A DNA stretch of 64,000 nucleotides from Variovorax sp. PAMC26660 (lineage in GTDB: Bacteria > Pseudomonadota > Gammaproteobacteria > Burkholderiales > Burkholderiaceae_C). Location of the stretch: NCBI RefSeq assembly GCF_014302995.1, contig NZ_CP060295.1, forward strand, positions 2,542,001-2,606,000. Reading direction: 5' to 3'. Position numbers and translations under genes: made by a program. The first letter of the stretch is position 1. Every line of letters begins with the position of its first letter. Positions 60,492-64,000 of this stretch are shown piece by piece. The notes under the pieces are model-generated. The model worked only from the letters and a program-made list of their open reading frames with translations. It did not search any database and was not told the DNA's origin.

Positions 60492-61470
60492 TGTTCGCGG
60501 CCTTGACCACTTGCTGCGCCTTGCCGGTCTCATCGACGATGAACTTGTTGAACTGCGCCGAGGGCATGGTGAAAGGCTCGGCGCCGAGTTTTTCCAGCCG
60601 CTCCTTCAGCTCGGGCGACGCCATGATCTTCGCGACCTCCGCCTGCAGGCGGTCGACCACCGGCTGCGGCGTCTTCGCGGGTGCGAAGAGCCCGACCCAG
60701 AACAGGTATTCCGAGCCCGGCACGCCGGCCTCCACCGTCGTCGGCGCATCCGGCAACGCCGACGAGCGTTTGGCCGTGCCGACAGCCAGCGCTTGCAGCT
60801 TGCCGGTCTTGATGAGCGGCAGGGCCGATACCATCGGTGCGAAGAACCAGTCGACGCGCCCGGCCATCACCTCGGTCATCGCCTCGGGCGTGCCGCGAAA
60901 GGGCACGTGCTGCGCATCGATGCCGGCCGCGAGGCGGAACACCTCGGCGTTCATGTGCGTGGCCGAGCCGTTGCCGGCGGAGCCGTAGTTGAAGTGGCCC
61001 GGCTTGGCCTTGACCTGCGCCACGAGGTCTTTCACGTTCGCGAAGTGCGAGGGCGCGGTGACCAGCACGTTGGGCAGGCTGGCCATTGGCGTGATGCCGG
61101 TGAAGTCCTTGAGCGTGTCGTACGACAGGCCCTTGTAGATCCACGGGTTCACGAGGTGGCCGGCCGAGTGCACGAGCAGCGTGTAGCCATCGGCCGGCGA
61201 CTTGGCCGTGAGGGCCGCACCGAGCGTGCCGCCCGCACCGGGCCGGTTGTCCACGATCACGCTGGTGCCCAGCACCGGGCCGAGCTTTTCGGCCACCAGC
61301 CGCGCGACGATGTCGGTGCCGCTGCCCGCCGTGAAAGGAACGACCAGCTTGATCGGCTGCGTGCCCGGCCAATTGCCCTGCGCATGCGCGCCGCCGAGCG
61401 TGGATGCGGCGACGAACGCCGCGGCCACGGCGAGCGTCTGCCTGCGGTTCCAGGTGAAAGTCTTCTTCAT
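60478..61470 (-). CDS. Bug/TctC-family tripartite tricarboxylate transporter binding protein
   Basis: A 330-residue periplasmic binding protein. A signal peptide (residues 1 to about 30, ending GGAHAQ) precedes PIKLVVPFTAGSGTDIVARLVAEKL, the family hallmark, and VIVDNRPGAGGTLGA. Bug proteins bind carboxylates or amides and are greatly expanded in Burkholderiales. No TctA or TctB genes are adjacent, as is usual for orphan Bug proteins. The cupin gene lies 57 bp upstream on the same strand. Confidence 0.9.
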   Translation of the reverse strand: MKKTFTWNRRQTLAVAAAFVAASTLGGAHAQGNWPGTQPIKLVVPFTAGSGTDIVARLVAEKLGPVLGTSVIVDNRPGAGGTLGAALTAKSPADGYTLLVHSAGHLVNPWIYKGLSYDTLKDFTGITPMASLPNVLVTAPSHFANVKDLVAQVKAKPGHFNYGSAGNGSATHMNAEVFRLAAGIDAQHVPFRGTPEAMTEVMAGRVDWFFAPMVSALPLIKTGKLQALAVGTAKRSSALPDAPTTVEAGVPGSEYLFWVGLFAPAKTPQPVVDRLQAEVAKIMASPELKERLEKLGAEPFTMPSAQFNKFIVDETGKAQQVVKAANIRVD

Positions 61471-61527
61471 GCGTCTTGTCTCCGTTGATTTATTTCGATG
61501 AGCGATGAATGACTGAAAGGGGTGTTG

Positions 61528-61890
61528 CTAACCCGGCGGCGGCGGCGCGTTCGGCATCACCAGCGCCACCAGCACCGGCCGGTTGCTTCGGTTCTCCAAC
61601 CGGCGTTTCTCGCCGGGCGCGAAGCGGCAGCTGTCGTATGGCTCGAGCACTTCTTCTTCATGCGCGCCGTCGATCTCGCCGACCACATGGAGCTGGCCTT
61701 CGAGCACGAGGTAGAGCTTTTCCATCGGCGAGCCGTCGAGTCCGGTGTGGCCGCCGGGCAGGAGCTGGCTCATGCCCATCCACATCTGCGTCGAGGGGCC
61801 GGCTTCCTTGCCCTGCAGGCGCAGGCAGCGCATGTCGAAGTGGTTGGGTGCCTCGTAGTGCGGCGCTTCGTTGAAACGGGTCACGTGCAT
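61528..61890 (-). CDS. Cupin-domain protein
   Basis: A 120-residue single-domain cupin. Motif 1 is degenerate (MSQLLPGGHTGLDGSPMEKLYLVLEG, one clear His plus Glu) and motif 2 is PYDSCRFAPGEKRRLENRS without the usual histidine, so it may not hold a metal. I start at the ATG at 61890. It lies between the MDR reductase gene (19 bp) and the Bug gene on the same strand. The role is unknown. Confidence 0.8.
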   Translation of the reverse strand: MHVTRFNEAPHYEAPNHFDMRCLRLQGKEAGPSTQMWMGMSQLLPGGHTGLDGSPMEKLYLVLEGQLHVVGEIDGAHEEEVLEPYDSCRFAPGEKRRLENRSNRPVLVALVMPNAPPPPG

Positions 61891-61909
61891 GGCGGTGTTC
61901 CTTGTGCGT

Positions 61910-62917
61910 TCAGGGCCGCAACACGACGCGGTCGGTGCTGCCCGACAGCACCAGCCGGTAGGCATCCATGGCTTCGTCGAGCGTGAAGTGGCGCGCGACC
62001 GGAAAGGGTTTCAGCGTGCCGCGCTCGAAGCCCTCGCGCATCGCGTCGAGCTGGGCGGTCGAGGCCACGCAGTCCATCGCGAGCGAATCGATGCCCACGA
62101 AGGTGTGCATGCCGCGGTAGAACGCGAAGATGTCGAAGGGCACCGCGCGGTCGTGCGTGGCAATGAAGATCTGCGTCGCGCCCTTGGCCATCGCCTTGTT
62201 GGCGGCCTCGAAGTAGGCGCTGCCCACGGTGTTGTAGACGATGTGCGCGCCGCGCCCGTCCGTCAGTTCGCGCACCCGCGCGGCCACGTCGGTGTGATGG
62301 CGTGCGTCGATCACGTCGACCGGCCCGCTCGCAAAGCCCGCGTAGGGCCCGGCATGGCGCTGCACCGCGATCACGCGCGCGCCGGCCTGCGACGCCAGCT
62401 GCACGGCAGCCTGTCCGACCTTGCCGTTGGCACCGAGCACCAGCACCGTTTGCCCCGCCTGCGGCATGCCGCTGCGTCTGAAGCCTTCGTACGCGGTGAC
62501 GAAGGGCACGCCCACCGCGCCCGCCTCGTCCATCGAGATGCCCTGCGGTTTGGCGCGCAGCGCCTCTTCAGGCAGCACCAGATAGCGCGCATGCGAGCCG
62601 TCGCGCGTGATGCCGATGTCGCCACCGGAGCCGTAGACCTCGCGGCCCACCCATTCGGTCGAGCCACTCACCACCGTGCCCGCAAAGTCGCGGCCAGGGG
62701 TGCGCGGCCAGACGGCCTGCGGCATGATGCCCAGCGTCGCCTTCACGTCGCTCGGGTTGACCGCGGCGGCGGCGATGCGCACTACGGCGTGGCCGGGTGG
62801 GGGTGTCGGTTCGGCCTGAGGGGCGGCTTCGAGCCTCAGTGCATCAAGGTTGGCGGCCTTCTCGTGCACTCGCAGTGCGCGAGAAGTGTGGGTTGTGTGC
62901 ATGGCTGCGACGCTCAT
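61910..62917 (-). CDS. MDR-superfamily NADPH:quinone reductase-like oxidoreductase
   Basis: A 335-residue medium-chain reductase. The GroES-like domain contains VNPSDVKATLG and PGRDFAGTVV. The Rossmann motif VLVLGANGKVGQAAVQLA is near residues 150-168. No structural-zinc cysteine lobe is present, which favours quinone-oxidoreductase-like rather than zinc alcohol dehydrogenase activity. It is followed by the cupin and Bug genes on the same strand and preceded by a repeat element. Confidence 0.85.
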   Translation of the reverse strand: MSVAAMHTTHTSRALRVHEKAANLDALRLEAAPQAEPTPPPGHAVVRIAAAAVNPSDVKATLGIMPQAVWPRTPGRDFAGTVVSGSTEWVGREVYGSGGDIGITRDGSHARYLVLPEEALRAKPQGISMDEAGAVGVPFVTAYEGFRRSGMPQAGQTVLVLGANGKVGQAAVQLASQAGARVIAVQRHAGPYAGFASGPVDVIDARHHTDVAARVRELTDGRGAHIVYNTVGSAYFEAANKAMAKGATQIFIATHDRAVPFDIFAFYRGMHTFVGIDSLAMDCVASTAQLDAMREGFERGTLKPFPVARHFTLDEAMDAYRLVLSGSTDRVVLRP

Positions 62918-62984
62918 CTCTGTTCCTGCCTTGCGTTGTGTTTTGGGGCTTGTGTTTCGAGGGTTGTTGTTCTGTGCGCTGCTG

Positions 62985-63232
62985 TCCGGGGTATGTGCGA
63001 ATGACGCCGGGTGCTCCCCTGTGCGAATGTCCCCCGCTTCGCTCCTCCTTTATTTCGCTGCGGGGAGCACCCGGTGTCATTCGCACAGGGGCACGCCGCT
63101 GGTGATCGCCGATCAACCAGTGCTCTGATAACGCTCACGCTGGCGGTGTGCCCTGTTCCGCGAAATAAAGGAGGAGCGAAGCGGGGGACATTCGCGGAAC
63201 AGGGCACACCGTCGGCGTGAGCGCGCCCTGAA
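62985..63232. repeat. Two-hairpin MITE-like element, copy E (compensated stem)
   Basis: A 248-bp element in the orientation of copy A. Hairpins are 62995-63086 and 63132-63223, linker 45 bp, right end CGCCCTGAA (63224-63232). In the second hairpin both arms differ from the other copies: GTGCCCTGTTCCGCGAA replaces GGCTCTTTTTCGCGAA, and the other arm has changed to match, so pairing is kept. Confidence 0.9.
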
Positions 63233-63283
63233 GAACAACGAACCTCAAACACAACGCGACAAAGAGAAAAGCAGGACGTCACG

Positions 63284-64000
63284 CTAGCTCCTCGCATCCG
63301 ACAGCCCCAACATCGCGCGCGCCTCGCGCGGGTTGGCGATCTCGCCGCCCAGGCTCAGCAGGATGTCGCGCGCCTTTGCCACGAGCTGCGCATTGCTCTG
63401 GGCCAGAACACCTTTTTCAAGGTAGATGTTGTCTTCCATTCCCACGCGCACATGCCCACCCAGCAGCCACGCCTGCGCGACGATCGGAAACTCCATGCGG
63501 CCGATGCCGAAGGCGCTCCAGAAGGCGCCGCGCGGCAGCATGTTGCGGGCGTAGAGCAGCGTCTCGGGCGTCGGCGCAAAGCCGTACTTCACGCCGAGCA
63601 CGAAGGTCCACATCGCGGGGCCGTCGAGCGTGCCGTCCGCGATCAGGTCGAGCGCGAGGTTGATGTCGCCCGAGTCGAAGATCTCCAACTCGGGCTTCAC
63701 GCCCGCTTCGCGGATCACCTTCGCCATGCGGCGCACATTCTTCGGCGTGTTCATCACCACGTCGGGGCCGGAGTTCATGGTGTTGAGGTCGAGCGAGCAC
63801 ACGTCGGGCCGGATGAGCGCGATGTGTTCCACGCGCTTCTCGGGCGGCAGCAGCGTGGTGCCGGGTGCGGCGATCTTCGGGTCGTCCTCGCTTGGAATGA
63901 AGCGCCCGCCGGGGCCGGTCGTGAGGTTGATGATCAGCTCGCGGTTTTCGCGGCGGATGCGCTCGACCACCTCGCGGTACAGATCGATTTCCATCGAAGG
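63284..64000 (-). CDS. BKACE-family beta-keto acid cleavage enzyme (C-terminal part, runs off the window)
   Basis: About 238 residues of a second DUF849 TIM-barrel enzyme; the N-terminal part with the zinc histidines lies beyond position 64000. The visible segments LIINLTTGPGGRFIPS, DVCSLDLNTMNSG, KPELEIFDSGDI and GGHVRVGMEDN are those of the family, and the C-terminus ANPREARAMLGL matches the first copy (8650-9573). The two are clearly divergent in sequence. A repeat element lies directly downstream. Confidence 0.85.
   Translation of the reverse strand, partial: PSMEIDLYREVVERIRRENRELIINLTTGPGGRFIPSEDDPKIAAPGTTLLPPEKRVEHIALIRPDVCSLDLNTMNSGPDVVMNTPKNVRRMAKVIREAGVKPELEIFDSGDINLALDLIADGTLDGPAMWTFVLGVKYGFAPTPETLLYARNMLPRGAFWSAFGIGRMEFPIVAQAWLLGGHVRVGMEDNIYLEKGVLAQSNAQLVAKARDILLSLGGEIANPREARAMLGLSDARS

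Overview
The window is a chromosomal stretch of a GC-rich (roughly two-thirds G+C by eye) betaproteobacterium. The gene content points to Burkholderiales, family Comamonadaceae, most like Variovorax: a complete box (benzoyl-CoA epoxidation) pathway with its own branched-chain-type ABC importer, a Bug/TctC binding protein, many LysR regulators and many small catabolic operons. The genus is an inference; no rRNA or marker gene is present. Genes are dense and ATGA-type start/stop overlaps are common. Layout: (1) 1-10 kb holds an amidohydrolase/GAF/MFS operon with a divergent LysR gene, then a minus-strand set of feruloyl-CoA-synthase-like ligase, carnitine-dehydrogenase-like 3-hydroxyacyl-CoA dehydrogenase, orphan ABC binding protein and BKACE cleavage enzyme, with a divergent Crp/Fnr regulator. 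(2) 10-17 kb holds an HSL-type esterase, a flavin monooxygenase fused to an NTF2-like domain, a poly-Gly lipoprotein and an AcoR-type sigma-54 activator. (3) 17.2-18.7 kb is a stand-alone, less GC-rich gene whose product looks like a nucleoside-phosphorylase-like domain fused to a GHKL ATPase-like domain. It is the best candidate here for an undescribed, possibly defence-type, system. (4) 18.7-34.6 kb is the box benzoate regulon. On the minus strand are a DUF4863 gene, boxZ, the benzoate-CoA ligase, a hydrolase and livKHMGF; on the plus strand are boxR, boxC, boxB, boxA and a MaoC gene. Together these import benzoate, activate it, epoxidise benzoyl-CoA, open the ring and oxidise the semialdehyde. 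(5) 34.7-37.3 kb holds a repetitive secreted protein, an Rrf2/thioredoxin-reductase-like pair and tRNA-Gly(GCC). (6) 37.4-45.8 kb holds fumarylacetoacetase, a cyclase-family hydrolase, a NitT/TauT-type ABC importer and a TetR gene, divergent from an acetoacetate-CoA ligase; a double TetR-type operator lies between them. (7) 45.8-53.4 kb holds a YbaY-like lipoprotein, a class III cyclase, a metal-type ECF sigma module with His/Trp-rich secreted proteins, a 2OG oxygenase, a zeta-toxin-like pair and a GFA protein. (8) 53.4-64 kb holds a LysR-controlled glutaryl-CoA dehydrogenase/CoA-transferase operon, assorted metabolic genes, a Bug binding protein, a cupin, an MDR reductase and the 3-prime part of a second BKACE gene. 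Two dispersed repeat families overlie this. One is a MITE-like element of about 251 bp (five copies) made of two 92-bp hairpins sharing an inverted core, with compensatory stem changes between copies. The other is a GC-rich palindromic repeat of about 110 bp, seen only at three junctions of the box/liv cluster. No CRISPR array, rRNA, IS transposase or integrase was seen.
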